Source of the DNA: Liquidambar formosana
Taxonomy: Eukaryota > Streptophyta > Magnoliopsida > Saxifragales > Altingiaceae
Direction of reading: 5' to 3'
NCBI GenBank assembly: GCA_039720395.1
Contig: CM077821.1
Location: 45,938,388 to 46,002,387 of the forward strand
Length of the DNA: 64,000 nucleotides
This document shows positions 1 through 12,732 of this stretch, one piece after another. The notes under the pieces were generated by a model. That model was not told the origin of the DNA, ran no database searches, and saw only the letters and a list, made by a program, of their open reading frames with translations. A program made the position numbers and the translations under genes. The first letter of the stretch is position 1. The number at the start of each line of letters is the position of its first letter.

Positions 1-82
1 TACAAAAAGGCATCAACCCTCTGAAGTTGCACAACACATTACTCTTTGCAAGTTTACGAACCAATTAGTGATCATATAATCA

Positions 83-1566
83 ATGGCCGAAGAAGTGAAG
101 GTGTATGGGGTGTGGAGAAGCCCTTTTAGTCGCAGAGTAGAGGTTGCACTGAAGCTGAAAGGTGTGCAGTATGAATTCATAGAGGAAGATCTCTCTAACA
201 AGAGTCCTTCGCTTCTCAAGTATAACCCAGTTCACAAGAAGATTCCGGTGCTCGTGCACAACGGAAAGCCAATTGCAGAGTCAGTTGTTATACTTGAATA
301 CATCGAGGAGACCTGGAACGGCAATCCCATATTGCCTGAGGATCCTTATGAGAGAGCCATGGCTCGTTTCTGGGTTAAGTTCATAGATGACAAGGTACAT
401 ATTGACACTAACAATTCTCTCATGTCTCTACCAAATCTTATAGTTTATCTTCAAATCACAATAGCTTTAGTTGTTTTTTTTTTGTTTTTTTTTATTTTTT
501 ATTTTTAAATCTAGTCTGTTTGCCAGGCATATTAAAAATGCATTAATTTAGTGTTTAAGAAAGCACCCATTAGAATTCATGAAAACGACAACAATTTTTT
601 GGAAGCAAAATTCAGGCTGCAAAACTGTTTTGTATGCCCCAATTGCCTTTTAACACTTTCATAGTGCTGGGATTTTGGGACATTCTCAAAAATTGGGATG
701 CACAGCACTACTCTTCAGATGGGAGTGTGAGACTACTAAATATAGGTTATCTGAGTCCATTAAGTCAATGTGGTGGTTTTTGCCAACAAAATATTTAGAC
801 CTTTGGTCTTATTAATCCAAATAAGACTATCACCTATTTTGCATCTAGTATAACACTAATGATAAACCTAACTAGCAGTTAGTCTTAAAAGGAAATGAAA
901 AATTGAACTTAGAACCTTTCGCTTCTTGAGATATAAATTTCATGGGCCATTAGTCACCTCTTAAGGTTTAACTAGTTTTTTGACAAAATTGTGGGCCTAA
1001 TTTATTGAATCTACCCGCATTTAATTGTCTCAAGAGTCATGGCCACCTAAATTTGGTGAGTTCTGGTTTTGCCATCCTGAAGTCTATTTCTTATTGATCT
1101 GCCCTGCTTGCTTTACTGGGATTAAGGCCAGATTGGCTGGGCCTAATTAATCTAATGAAAAAAAAAAATTATATCAGATAAAACCTAAGTTTATCCCTTC
1201 TTGTTGTAGTGCTTGCCTGCACTTCGGGATGCTTTATGGGGCCCGGAGAAGGACGACCGAGAGAAGGCCGTGGAAGAAGCATGTGAGCAGCTGAGAATAC
1301 TGGAAAATGAGCTCAAGGACAAGAAGTTTTTTGGAGGAGAGACTATTGGAATGGTAGACATTGTCGCTAACTTCTTAGGCTTTTGGATTGGAGTTATTCA
1401 AGAAGCAGCAGGAAAAGAATTAATGACGAGAGAGAAATTTCCCATACTATTCAAATGGATCGACGAGTACGTTAGCTGCAGTGTTATCAAGGAAAATCTG
1501 CCCCCCAGAGATAAACTATTCGCCGTTTTCAAAACTCGCTTTTCTGCCACTGCTGCTGCAAAGTAA
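83..1566 (+). CDS. GSTU: Tau-class glutathione S-transferase, copy 1
   Basis: Exons 83-394 and 1210-1566, with a GT-AG phase-0 intron of 815 bp; 222 aa. Exon 1 encodes the thioredoxin-like domain. The expected tau-class glutathione-site residues are all present: Ser13 in the W11-R-S-P-F motif (catalytic), Lys40, Lys53-Ile54 and Glu66-Ser67. Exon 2 starts at the conserved Cys-Leu-Pro-Ala and encodes the helical domain that holds the hydrophobic substrate pocket. The family conjugates glutathione to electrophiles in the cytosol as dimers; from memory it resembles the GSTU7/GSTU8 group. The start was chosen because every paralogue begins M-x-E-(E/A)-V-K at this point. Its 5' leader lacks about 20 bp present in copies 2 and 3, and its TATA position reads TACAAAAA. 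The window starts just upstream, so the promoter is not visible. Confidence 0.93.
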
Positions 1567-4518
1567 ATTGTTTATGGCAAATGTTATATGTCTTCGTAAT
1601 ACTTTGTGGGTATTTTTTTTTTTTTTTGGTGGGGGAGGGGGTGTTTAAATGCTTGTGGTTGTCTTTTCATTTTGTCGTTTGTTTATGGCAAATGTTGCAT
1701 GTCTATGAAATACTTTGAGTTGATACGAATAAATTTATCTACATCCAATGCTTAGTGACATTTTTTGAATTTCTAAAAATCAATCTTATAACATTAATAT
1801 ATTATATGATGTCTATTGTAAAATATTCTAATACAATGTGATAGATTTGTACATTTACTACTATGTAAAATACTTTGAATTGTTTAATTTCAGAATGAAC
1901 ACTCAAACAGGTTCTAAGTTAATTACTCTGTATTAATAATTCAATAGTGTGACTAATCTAGAAAGGCCGATCTCCTTGGGGATTTTCAGCAAGGTAAACA
2001 ATTCATTTTAGGGAATAATAAGAATATTAAGTTTAATCGTATCTATTTGGGTGTCCAACTTCCGTCGGAGATTATGCTTTTTCTTGAGGAAGTTTTGATC
2101 GGAACATCGTGTTTGAGGTGATTTTACTCTACCCAATAAGAAAATAATAGTAAGGACTAGTGGAATAATATTAACCCATGTCTAGTGGCATATCAGTGTA
2201 TTAGCTAGTTATGATTTCAGTAACATATCTATAAACCAAAAACAGGGGTACAATATAACCTAGTTTGATGCTAGGTCTATTTTTAAGAATGTGTGCTAAA
2301 AAATGATTGTTCTTCTATCAAGCAGGATATATATTGCCTCTCTCACATAGGAATAAACCCATTCATTGTGCGGGAGGATGATATATAACCTAACAAAGTA
2401 ATAATGAGAATAAAAATCTCAATGTGGGATTCTTAATTTGTTGAAGGTCTTGAATCCACATCCATTGAGAGTGAAAGGCATTCCTCACTTCATCATAAAT
2501 AACTAAACACCCATTTAATGGTTTAAGTAGTTCGATGCAGTTTATGCGATTTGATTGGTTTGTTTACAGCCTTAGCAATACTACAACAATTAGGAAAGAA
2601 AAATATATATATTTGACGAACTTAAAATGGATCGATAGAGCCGATGACATGATAGTTTAGTAGTATTCTTCTTACTTGTTGAGTGAACGATCTTGGATTC
2701 AAGTTATAGAGAAGCATTATACCAATTTATTAATATTAGGGGATAGGGGTATAAGGTTACATTATAACGATTGTAAAAAAAGGGGAGAAATTAGCAAAAA
2801 GTCCACTTTATAGGGACTTATGGAGGCATAAGTCCATGAGGGAAACTTATGCAGTCATAAGTCCACTTTTAAGTGAAACGAGAGTATTTTTGTGAGGGTG
2901 GTAAATACATAAAGTCATAGTTAGCCTTAAATATTATTTTTTGTTTGCAAACTTGAAAATGGTATAACTCTCATTATATACATCCGTTTTTTATGAAATT
3001 TATATTTTTAGGATATATTTGTCCAGATCTTCAAAGCAAGATCCATGTTGAATATAAAATTATATAAGAAAAAAATACAGTTATATTGAACATAGTATGT
3101 AACTATTTTAAAATTAACTACGTATCACTATGTCACTATTTCAAAAAAATTGAAATTAAATAGTTTTTAGTAGAGTTTAATTTAAATTAATGGTTCTGTG
3201 AGTAAGTTTAACAATTAAATTATGAATAAAATAATTAGATTTGATTTTAGTGTTTTGGATATTTGTGGATTTGAGAGAATAGAGTGCCTTTAAAATAGTT
3301 ACATGTAACTATTTGAAAAATATGAGCCACGATCATATAAGGAATAATTATCTTAGGGCAAAGAGGGTCAAAAGGAAACAAGAAGAGAAAAACTTATGGC
3401 TATTATATCAATCCTATATAAAAATGCTGCATGAATTTGTTGAAGCAAGTACTTCTGGACAAAGACAGACCCAAGAGAGGGTCTTGGGGGGCCATGGCCA
3501 CCCCTAACTTTGTCAAAATCCTCTCTTATATAATATACATATTCGCTATCCTTTGCTCTCTCCTTTACGTGGCCACCACAATACCAATAAAAAATTTCTT
3601 TAATCCCAATTGGCTATTCCAATCAACCTCCTTTAATGTCAGAGAACAACTTTTTATCCAAAACGTTAAAAATCTATAAGTTAAATTATACACAAGGGAG
3701 ACAAACTCAATATAAGGTAATTACAAAAAGACAAAGAATTTGTCTTTTGGTCTTTCATTTACAAATGTACTAATTTAAAGGGTAATTATATGGAATCCAT
3801 AAGATTTTTAGGATATCATACCCAATTACCATTTGAAGTGACTCATTTTGAAGTGACTCATTTATCATTTGAAGTGGTTCAAAATGACTCACTTACCATT
3901 TGAAGTAACCCATTTACCATTTAGTGATCACTTACTATTTGTAATGATCAATTTACCATTTCAAGTACCCACTTACCATTTAAAGTGACTTACTTACTAT
4001 TTAAAATGACTTTGTGGGTATGGTATCTAATTTTTTGCTAGCGTACCATAGAATTGGCCTTAATTTAAACTTTTCAAGTTCTCATTTTACCTTGAATAGC
4101 TGAACAAAATGTATCCTTGAAACCTCACCTTTGATCGGCCAAAAAATTCAAGAGATTGAGAAAAGATCTTCTCTCTTGATTTTTTACCAAATAAATAGCA
4201 CTAGTCCTAGCGTGAAGGACTCTACGTCTCTAGCTTCCTCATCAAGTATGATTTTTTTAAAACAATATTTTGTTTTTATTTTTGTGTTTTTAGTTTTTTA
4301 TTTATTTTTTTATTTCATAAACAAATTACTATAATTTTTTCCTGACAAATTTATTTTTCTCATTGTGACATTGTGTGATTGTCTCTAGTTTTAATTTCGA
4401 TGTATTAACATAGTTTTAAATCGTAGTATGTTTCTCATTTTTTAATGCAATGAATGGTGATTGTTTTTTTACTTATGCTTTGTCCACCCCCAAAATGAAA
4501 TCCTGATTTTGTCCCTAA
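1567..4518. other. 3' flank of GSTU copy 1, then unassigned sequence
   Basis: From 1567 to about 2785 the sequence is homologous to the 3' flanks of copies 2 (9027-10270) and 3 (17021-18290). A candidate polyadenylation signal AATAAA lies at 1728-1733. Homology stops near 2785. The following 1.7 kb is not shared with the sister units and holds no credible gene, only short chance ORFs and the degenerate repeat at 3820-4012. Confidence 0.6.
3820..4012. repeat. Degenerate short tandem repeat (about 20-25 bp unit)
   Basis: Roughly eight imperfect copies of a unit like ACTCATTTACCATTTGAAGT occur in a row, with the words TTACCATTT or TTACTATTT and AAGTGACT recurring at regular spacing. Copies differ by several bases, so the array is old. 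It has no coding capacity. Confidence 0.6.
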
Positions 4519-5770
4519 TTCCGGATGACATAGTTAATGATATTTTAGTAATCCCAATTCCAATTCATGGCACAGAAGACAAATTTTGTTGGGATTAATG
4601 ATGGGAATTTTTCTGTGAAATCAGCCACATAGCTTTATAATGGTAATGACCATTTGGATCATCTTAAAGCTAAATTACTTAGCAAGATTTGGAAACTTAC
4701 TATTTTACCTTGTATGCAAGTATTTATGTGGTTACTAATTAGAAATAGTCTTCAAATTAAAAGCTTATTATTTAAGAGAGGGATAAATTTGAATATGGAT
4801 TGTCTATTTTGTAATAACAATGTAGAAGATATAGATCACATTTTCAATGGTTGTCCGTTTACTGTGGCTATATAGCATCATGCCTCACAATCATGTCCTA
4901 TTCTAGATAAATTTCAGGGACCATTTAATGACTGGTTAAATATATTATTTCAAAATCAAAGTTATTATCAATAGAAATATCCAATGTTTCTAGAAAAAAT
5001 TGCTATAATCTGTTGAGCCATTTGGAATCAAAGAAATCAAGTGGTTTTTCAAGGTCAAAAGCTTAATTCGGTTGCTGTTCTGGAGACTACAGCTAAATTT
5101 TTTAAAGAGATAAATGGTAAATGGAATGACTACCTTTTCACTAACAAGTCTAATAACTATAAGAGATTGCATACTTCTAATTTGTTTTGCAGGTCCATAG
5201 TTTGGAATAAACCCCCCCGGAGCAATGGATGAAACTTAATTTTGATGGATCGAGGAAGCACGATAAGAAAAAAGCTACTGGAGGATTTTTAATTCAGTAT
5301 GAATATGGCAAAGTAATTGTGGCAACATCGGTGAATCTAGGTAATGTTTCAATTCTAGTAGCAGAATGCACTGCTCTTAGAAATGGGTTAGCTATGACAG
5401 AACAAAAAGGTATTCGGTGACTTCAAATTAAAGGTGATTCTCAATTGGTAATTAATGCTATATGTGGTATTAGCCAATATCATTGGAGCATCACCAACCT
5501 TGTTCAGGATATTCGGAACTTACTATTAAGATTTGATCAGGCCAATAGACATGTATTTAAGCAAGCTAATAGAGTGGTAGATTGTATTGCTAATTTGGAA
5601 TACAACTATGATGATATGTGTATTTGAGAAAATAGGTTTTTTAGAAGGTTATAGTCAGTAATTCAGGAAGATTATTGGAATGTTCATACTTTGAAATGTA
5701 AACATTATTTTTTATATTTAATGTTATATTTTTTTCAAAAAAAAAAAGAAAAAAAAGGAAGGAAAAAAAA
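4519..5770 (+). mobile_element. 5'-truncated LINE (non-LTR retrotransposon) remnant, copy 1
   Basis: The fragment carries the C-terminal part of a plant LINE polyprotein, broken by stops and frameshifts. At 4654-4875 is a zinc-knuckle region of the zf-RVT type (CLFC, then a His and a Cys in the pattern C-x2-C-x8-H-x4-C). At 5229-5627 is an RNase H domain of the RVT_3 type: Asp in the FDGS motif, Glu in VAEC, Asp in GDS. It ends in an A-rich tail near 5740-5770. The reverse transcriptase domain is absent. The same fragment with the same 5' truncation point recurs at 11396, so the two were copied together by segmental duplication, not by two retrotranspositions. Confidence 0.85.
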
Positions 5771-5790
5771 AATTGAAAGGCATATATATA

Positions 5791-5822
<32 letters not shown>

Positions 5823-5849
5823 TATTAAATTGGTAATTAATTTATTGAG

Positions 5850-6200
5850 AAGCATGGACACTTTAAAGGTACCGTATCCGTGCTAGACACGTATCAGACA
5901 CAATACTTTTCTAATACACGTTCAATATGATACTTTTTTTTTCTCATCCTTCTTCATTTTCTTTTTCTCTCATTTGCCTTTTGTCCTATCTTATCAATGA
6001 ATTACTTCATTAGAGTCTCTAAAAATGATACAAATGATGCATTTTGAAATTTGAATGATGGATGTAATACCATATGATATTATCTAGTTATATATATAAA
6101 AAATACATTTTATAAAAATCGTGCCCTTGTCATGTTGTGTCCTAGATTTTGATAATTTGTTGTGTCGGAATATATATATATTGTATCACGTGTACCATGC
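5850..6200. repeat. Dispersed repeat family (copy at 5.85 kb)
   Basis: A block of about 350 bp starting near AGAAGCATGGACACTTT and ending near the ATCACGTGTACCATGCTAG region. It recurs at 13158-13508 (within the duplicated unit) and, more diverged, at 24852-25213 after the pseudogene. The third copy lies in unrelated flanks, so this is an interspersed element. I could not define terminal repeats or a target duplication. Confidence 0.55.
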
Positions 6201-6639
6201 TAGTTAATAGGGAACCTATTCTAACAGGTCATCCAGCATTGCACAAGAATCAAAACTCAAAAGTCAGCAAGAGCACATTAAATCAGGGTTTGGATTTAGT
6301 GCTGAGTTGATAAAACTCAGCACCATGCCAAAATAACCCACATCCTTGAATGAGAGATTGGATGGTTAGGATTGAAAGTTAAAAAGGTTATCTAATGAGG
6401 TCATTTTGATTATTTCAATAGAACATTTTTAACTTTCAATTCAATTCATCCTATCACTAATTTAAAGGTGTGGTTTATCTTTACTTAGTGTTCCAATTCC
6501 AATCAAATCATAGGATTTGGACATTTGGTAGGATCCATTTCTTTATTGCAGCCAATCTTTAAGGACATGCGAAATCGGCGAGCTGGACAGGGTCAAGGTG
6601 CTCTGAAGAGTATTGAAGATATTTCCTGTGTAGAATGGC

Positions 6640-6760
6640 TACCTCCAAATGGATTTCGTATTGTCTTACGACAGCAATTTTGTCAACTTTACACATACGT
6701 ATTAGCTTACGTCACCATTTGCCTCAAATTTCCTTTTGGACTATTTGCCCAAGGAAACTA
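6640..6760 (+). promoter_or_regulatory. Conserved distal promoter block, GSTU copy 2
   Basis: This block about 0.9 kb upstream of the ATG is recognisable upstream of several array genes (13950-14065, 22430-22580, 28885-28985, 31860-32095). It contains GTCAACTTT at 6682-6690 and TTACGTCA at 6707-6714. The latter carries a TGACG core on the minus strand, the half-site of as-1/ocs-type elements bound by TGA bZIP factors and known from GST promoters. In other copies the first motif reads AGTCAA or GGTCAA, which gives a W-box core on the other strand. A functional role is inferred from conservation and motif content. Confidence 0.5.
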
Positions 6761-7485
6761 AAGATGAGATCTGAAATGGAAGAAGAAAAAAACAAGTAGT
6801 TTATGTCTAAGGAGAGAGAGAGGGAAACAGAGAGAGATACTGGGTCAAAAATCAAAAAAAAAAAAGAGAGAGAGAGAGAGAGAGCACCTCCCGGAAAAAT
6901 TTTAAATACGGGCTTTAATTCAAAAATCGACCTATTAATATAATTAAATGAAGCTAACCTTATCCCACTGAGATTTCTGCGTGGAAAATTAGGGTAAGGC
7001 CAACATACTCCAAGAAATTTCTCACCTAGCTCCTCTCTCGGACACCTTTTTACCTTTTTCCATTTTTTATGGGACTTTTACAATGATTTTTTAGCTAGAG
7101 TGACCCGAATTGTCGTGAGTATATAATACATTAATCTAGAATATTCCGGGGGGAAAAAAAAGAAAGGACAAAGAAATTGTAGGAAGTTGTGTGAATCTTC
7201 AATGGCTAATGTGGCTAATATCATCCCACTACTCAATTCTTGATCCAAAATAGTGTCATATGGCCATTCAAGCATTGAGTTTTCTGAAGGACGGACCATA
7301 TGTAAAAAAACCATCCCCAGAAATTATTACTCCATATCACATGGTAATGACCACAATAGTGGCCGCCTATCTCGGTTCTACCTATGACTTGAAGTTTCCA
7401 ACCACCAACAACTCTGAATTATTTTTTTACAATTGAATTGAACCTTGGAGGCTTGGTTGCCAAGTTATCTTCACGCTCCTTCCCC

Positions 7486-7492
7486 TATAAAA
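7486..7492 (+). promoter_or_regulatory. TATA box, GSTU copy 2
   Basis: TATAAAA lies about 95 bp before the ATG, in a context conserved at every intact gene: GCTCCTyCCC, TATAA, then GGCATCAA. Confidence 0.8.
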
Positions 7493-7586
7493 AGGCATCA
7501 ACCCCGGAAAGAAGAACCCAACATCTGAAGTTGCACAACACATTACTCTTTGCAAGTCTACGAACCAATTAGTGATCATATAATCA

Positions 7587-9026
7587 ATGGCCGAAGAAGT
7601 GAAGGTGTATGGGGTGCGGAGAAGCCCTTTTAGTCACAGAGTAGAGGTTGCACTGAAGCTGAAAGGTGTGCAGTATGAATTCATAGAGGAAGATCTCTCT
7701 AACAAGAGTCCTTCGCTTCTCAAGTATAACCCAGTTCACAAGAAGATTCCGGTGCTCGTGCACAACGGAAAGCCAATTGCAGAGTCGGTTGTTATACTTG
7801 AATACATCGAGGAGACCTGGAAAGGCAATCCCATATTGCCTGAGGATCCTTATGAGAGAGCCATGGCTCGTTTCTGGGTTAAGTTCATAGATGACAAGGT
7901 ACATATCGACACTAACAATTCTCTCATGTCTCTACCAAATCTTAAAGTTCATCTTCAAATCACAATAGCTTTCATTGTTTTTTTTTTAATCTAGTCTGTT
8001 TACCAGGCATATTAAAAATGCATTAATTTAGTGTTTAAGAAAGCACCCATTAGAATTTATGAAAACGACAGCATTTTTTTGGAAGCAAAATTCAGGCGGC
8101 AAAACTGTTTTGTATGCCCCAATTGCCTTCTAACTCTTTCATAGTGCAGGAAATTTGGAACATTATCAAAAATTGGGATGCATAGCACTACTCTTGGCAT
8201 GAAACTACTAAAGTACATGTAGTGGTTCTTGCCAGTAAAATTATCTAAACCTTTCGTCTGACTAATCCAAATAAGGTCATCGCCTATTTTGTATCTAGTA
8301 TAGCACTGACAATAAACCTAACTAGCAGCTAGTCCCAAGAGGAAATTAGAAATTGAACTTTGAACTGAGAAATTGAACTTAGAACCTTCTATTTCTTGAG
8401 ATATGAGTTTCATGAGTCATTAGTCATCTTTTAAGGTTTAACTAGTTTTCTGACAAAATCGTGCGCCTAATTTATTGAATCCACCAACATTTAATTGTCT
8501 CAAGGCCACTTAAATTTGGTGAGTTTTGGTTTTGCCATCCTGAAGTCTATTTCTTATTGATCTGCCCTGCTTGTTTTACTGGGATTAAGGCCAGATTGGC
8601 TGGGCCTAATTAATCTAATGGAAAAAATAAATTATATCAGATAAAACCTAAGTTTATCCCTTCTTGTTGTAGTGCTTTCCTGCACTTCGGAATGCTTTAT
8701 GGGGCGCGGAGAAGGACGAGCGAGAGGCCGTGGAAGAAGCATGTGAGCAGCTGAGAATACTAGAAAATGAGCTCAAGGACAAGAAGCATTTTGGAGGAGA
8801 GACTATTGGAATGGTAGACATTGTTGGTAACTTCGTAGGCTTTTGGGTTGGAGCCATTCAAGAAGCTGCAGGAACAGAATTAATGACGAGAGAGAAATTT
8901 CCCATACTATTCAAATGGATCGACGAGTACGTCAGCTGCAGTGTTATCAAGGAAAATCTGCCCCCCAGAGATGAAATAGTTACCTTTTTCAAAGCTCGCT
9001 TTTTTGCCACTGCTGCTACGAAGTAA
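7587..9026 (+). CDS. GSTU: Tau-class glutathione S-transferase, copy 2
   Basis: Exons 7587-7898 and 8673-9026, GT-AG phase-0 intron of 774 bp; 221 aa. Catalytic Ser13, Lys40, Ile54 and Glu66-Ser67 are kept. Trp11, just before the catalytic loop in copy 1, is Arg here. A 3-bp in-frame deletion in exon 2 removes one Lys near the start of the helical domain (DERE-AVEE, against DEREKAVEE in copy 3). Otherwise it is nearly identical to copy 3. Candidate polyadenylation signal AATAAA at 9215-9220. The role is inferred from the family: glutathione conjugation of electrophiles in the cytosol. Confidence 0.93.
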
Positions 9027-11395
9027 ATTGTTTATGGCAAATGTTATATGTCCACGTAATGCTTTTGTGGGGGTTGTTGGTGGTTTTGTTTGTTTTTTTT
9101 TGGGTTGGGGTAGGGGTTTAAATGCTTGTGGTTGTCCTTTCACTTTGTTGTGAGTTGATATGACAATTTCCATACTACTTTCTACATCCAATGTTAGGGA
9201 GTTGAGTTGGTACGAATAAATTTATCTGCGTCCAATGTTTAGTCGCATTTCTTGAATTTCTGAGAATCAATCTTATAATATCAATATAATATATAATGTC
9301 TCTTATAAAATATTCTAATTCAATGTGATAGATTTGTACATTTACTACTATGTAAAATACTTTGAATTGTTTAATTTCAAAATGGACATTGAAATAGGTC
9401 TTAAGTTAATTACTCCGTGTTAATAATTCAATAGTGTGACTAATCTAAAAAGGTCTCCTTAGAGATTTTCGGCAAGGTAAACGATTATGGTAATATCATT
9501 TTAGGGAATAATATGAATATTAAGTTTAATCGTATCTATTTGGGTGTCCAACTTCCGTTAGAGATTATGCTTTTTCTTGAGGAAGTTTTGATCGGAACAT
9601 CGTGTTTGAGGTGATTTTACTCTATCCAATAAGAAAATAATAGTAGGACTAGTGGAATAATATTAACCCATGTCTAGTGGCATATTAGTTTATTATATGG
9701 TTATGATTTCAACAACATATCTATAAACCAAAAGGAGGGGTACAATATAACTTAGTTCGGTGCTAGGTTTATTTTTAAGAATGTGTGCTAAAAAATGATT
9801 GTTCTACTATCAAGCGGGATGTATATTGCCTCTCTCACATAGGAATAAACCCATTCATTGTGCGGGAGGATGATACATAACCTAACAAAGTAACAATGAG
9901 AATAAAAATCTCAATGTGGGATTCTTAATTCGTTGAAGGTCCTGAATGCACATCCATTGAGAGTGAAAGGCATTCCTCACTTCATCATAAATAACTAAAC
10001 ACACATTTAATGGTTTATGCGGTTCGGTGCATTTTATGCAATTTGATCGGTTTGTTTACAGCCTTAGCAATACTATAACAATTAGGAAAGAAAAATATGT
10101 ATATTTGACAAACTCAAAATGAATCGACAGAGCGATGACATGATAGTTTAGTAGTATATATGCTTCTTATTTATTGAGTGAGCGATCTCGAATTCAAATT
10201 ATAAAGAAACATTAATATCAACTTATTAATATTGGGGGTTATGAGTATAAAGTTATATTATAACCATTGCATTAAAAAAAATTTAAAAAAAAATGGGGGG
10301 ACTGATAGAGAACGGGAAGAAAGGGAAAGAATCGAAAAGCATATATAAGAGTCCTTTGAGAGAGGGTTAGAGATAGAATATTAAATTAGCGATTATTTTG
10401 ATTTTGTAAATAAAAAAGGAGATATTAATGGTGACTATAAAACAGTTCGGATAGAAAAATATATATATATTTGACCCATTCCAAAGGGACCGATAGAGAG
10501 TGGGAATTAAGAAAGGAAAAAAACATTGAAAGGCATATATATAAGAGAGAGGGAGAGAATTAAATTGGTAATGAATTTAATATGAAAATATAAAAGGAGA
10601 TACTAGTGGTAATAAAATAACGATTAGGAAATAAAAATATACATTTGATGTTTTCCTAATCCAATGATGGTGTTTGTTGACGTGGCTTTTTATAAGTGAT
10701 AACGTCACTGCTAGGAAAGTTAAACATATATTTAATATTTTTCTAAAATAATGATACTCTTATGAAATGTTTTTTTTATTAAGACCCACGAGGTTACGTC
10801 CTATAGGAATCTGGGTATTAAAAAAGGTTATCAAATAGTGTAATTAAATGTTATTTATATATAAATATATATTCCTGTAGTAATACGCGTAATCCGGATA
10901 TAAAAAAAAATGTTATCGAATACGTTACCGTTACTTATATACAAATATATGCTTGTAGTAATCCTCGTAATGTGGATATTAAAAAGGATTATCAAATAGG
11001 TAAACATTACTTATATATAAATATATACTTGTAGTAATCCGCGTGATGCGTAAGAAATACAATGAGCAAGAATCACAAACAATATTCAATTTTTACATTG
11101 ACAAATTCTTCATTATTCAAAAGCAACCAAAAAAATCATTAGTACAACTCAACCGTATGTATATACATATGAAAAGAAAAAAAAATCAATAATTATAAAC
11201 TCAACACAAGAAAGCAATCTAAATTAGAATAAATTAAATATGATACACAATTATAATGACCTTCTGGCACTCAAATTTTAGCCCATAATTATGAAGTTAC
11301 CGTATATGCAGGATGTTAGTCCACAACAGGTCTATCCTCTTGAGAGGAACAAATTCAAGCATCGATGATAGATATACCTTAGTATTTCCGGATGA
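9027..11395. other. 3' flank of GSTU copy 2
   Basis: Non-coding sequence repeated almost unchanged at 17021-19390. It contains a direct repeat of about 187 bp (units starting near 10300 and 10487, each with a GGACyGATAGAGA start and an AGCATATATAAGAG-like core) and the threefold tandem repeat at 10813-11050. No gene seen. Confidence 0.6.
10813..11050. repeat. Three-copy tandem repeat, about 80-bp unit
   Basis: Units start at 10813, 10896 and 10974 (83, 78 and 77 bp). Each runs from GG(G/A)TAT and an A-rich stretch through ATATAAATATAT-like sequence to TGTAGTAATnCnCGTnATG. The same array is present at about 18812-19050 in unit C, so it predates the unit duplication. Confidence 0.75.
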
Positions 11396-12657
11396 CATAG
11401 TTAATGATATTTTAGTAATCCCAATTCCAATTCATGGCACAGAAGACAAATTTTTTTGGGATTAGTGATGGAAATTTTTCTGTAAAATTAGCCACATGGC
11501 TTCATAATGGTAATGACCATTTGAATTGTCCTAAAGCTAAATTACTTAGCAAGATTTGGAAACTTACTATTTTACCTCGTATGCAAGTATTTATATGGTT
11601 ACTAATTAGAAATAGTCTTCCAATTAAAAGCTTATTATTTAAGAGAAGGATAAATTTGAATATGGATTGTCTATTTTGTAATAACAATGTAGAAGATATA
11701 GATCACATTTTCAGTGGTTGTCCGTTTACTATGGCTATATAGCATCATGCCTCACAATCATGTCCTATTCTAGATAAATTTCAGGGACCATTTAATGACT
11801 GGTTAAATATATTATTTCAAAATCAAAGTTATTATCAACAGAAATATCCAATGTTTCTAGAAAAAGTTGCTATAATCTGTTGAGCCATTTGGAATCAAAG
11901 AAATCAAGTGGTTTTTTAAGGTCAAAAGCTTAATCCGGTTGCTGTTTTGGAGATTGCAGCTAAATTTTTTAAAGAGATAAATGGTAAAAGGTATGACTAC
12001 CTTTTCACGAACAATTCTAAGAGATTGCATACTTCTGATTTGTTTTGCAGGTCCATAGTTTGGGAGAAACCCCCCCCCCCCCCCCCGGAGCAGTGGATGA
12101 AACTTGATTTTGATGGATCGAGGAAGCACGACAAGAAAAAAGCTATTGGAGGATTTGTAATTCAATATGAATATGGCAAAGTAATTGTGGCAGCATCGGT
12201 TAATCTAGGTAATGTTTCAATTCTAGTAGCAGAATGCACTGCTCTTAGAAATGGGTTAGCTATGATAGAACAAAAAGGTATTAGGTGACTTCAAATTGAA
12301 GGTGATTCTGAATTGGTAATTAATGCTATATGTGGTATTAGCCAATATCATTGGAGCATCACCAACCTTGTTTAGGATATTCGGAACTTACTATTAAGAT
12401 TTGATCAGGTGGCCAACAGACATGTATTTAGGCAAGCTAATAGAGTGGTAGATTGTATTGCTAATTTGGGATACAACTATGATGATATGTGTATTTGGGA
12501 AAATAGGTTTTTTAGAAGGTTATAGTCAGTAATTCAGGAAGAAAGATTATTGGAATTATTGGAATGTTTATACTTCGAAATCTAAACATTATTTTTTATA
12601 TTTAATGTTATATTTTTTTCAAAAAAAGAAAAGAAAAAAAAGAAAGGAAAAAAAAAT
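11396..12657 (+). mobile_element. 5'-truncated LINE remnant, copy 2
   Basis: Copy of the 4519-5770 fragment. The zf-RVT zinc region (CLFC...H...C) is readable at 11434-11742. The RNase H domain begins near 12097 with FDGS and VAEC, and the GDS aspartate follows an in-frame stop. A run of about 16 C at 12071-12086 shifts or expands a Pro stretch before RNase H. The A-rich tail ends near 12657. It shares its 5' truncation point with copy 1 and is not functional. Confidence 0.85.
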
Positions 12658-12671
12658 TGAAAGGCATATAT

Positions 12672-12716
<45 letters not shown>

Positions 12717-12732
12717 ATTGGTAATTAATTTA

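Larger units (their letters stand above)
5771..7586 (+). other. Upstream region of GSTU copy 2
   Basis: Contains a GA microsatellite (5790-5822), a dispersed repeat (5850-6200), a conserved distal promoter block (6640-6760), a second GA run (6866-6884), a block shared with other GSTU promoters (7170-7290) and the TATA box. I see no gene here. Confidence 0.65.
4519..11392 (+). repeat. Tandem duplication unit B (LINE + promoter + GSTU copy 2 + 3' flank)
   Basis: This block is repeated directly downstream as unit C (11396-19390). Both have the same order: LINE remnant, A-rich tail and GA repeat, dispersed repeat, conserved distal promoter block, TATA box, GSTU gene, 3' flank with the same short tandem repeats. 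By eye, identity is very high. Unit C is longer mainly because of two later insertions (12733-13143 and 14066-14740). Copy 1 and its 3' flank probably represent a third, less similar unit cut by the window start. Confidence 0.85.

Noticed and set aside
3450..4517. Possible hAT element between GGACAAAGACAGACCC and GATTTTGTCCC
   Set aside because: The ends are only weakly inverted and I could not find an 8-bp target duplication.
8907..9191. 94-codon minus-strand frame over GSTU copy 2 exon 2
   Set aside because: Shadow of a conserved plus-strand exon.
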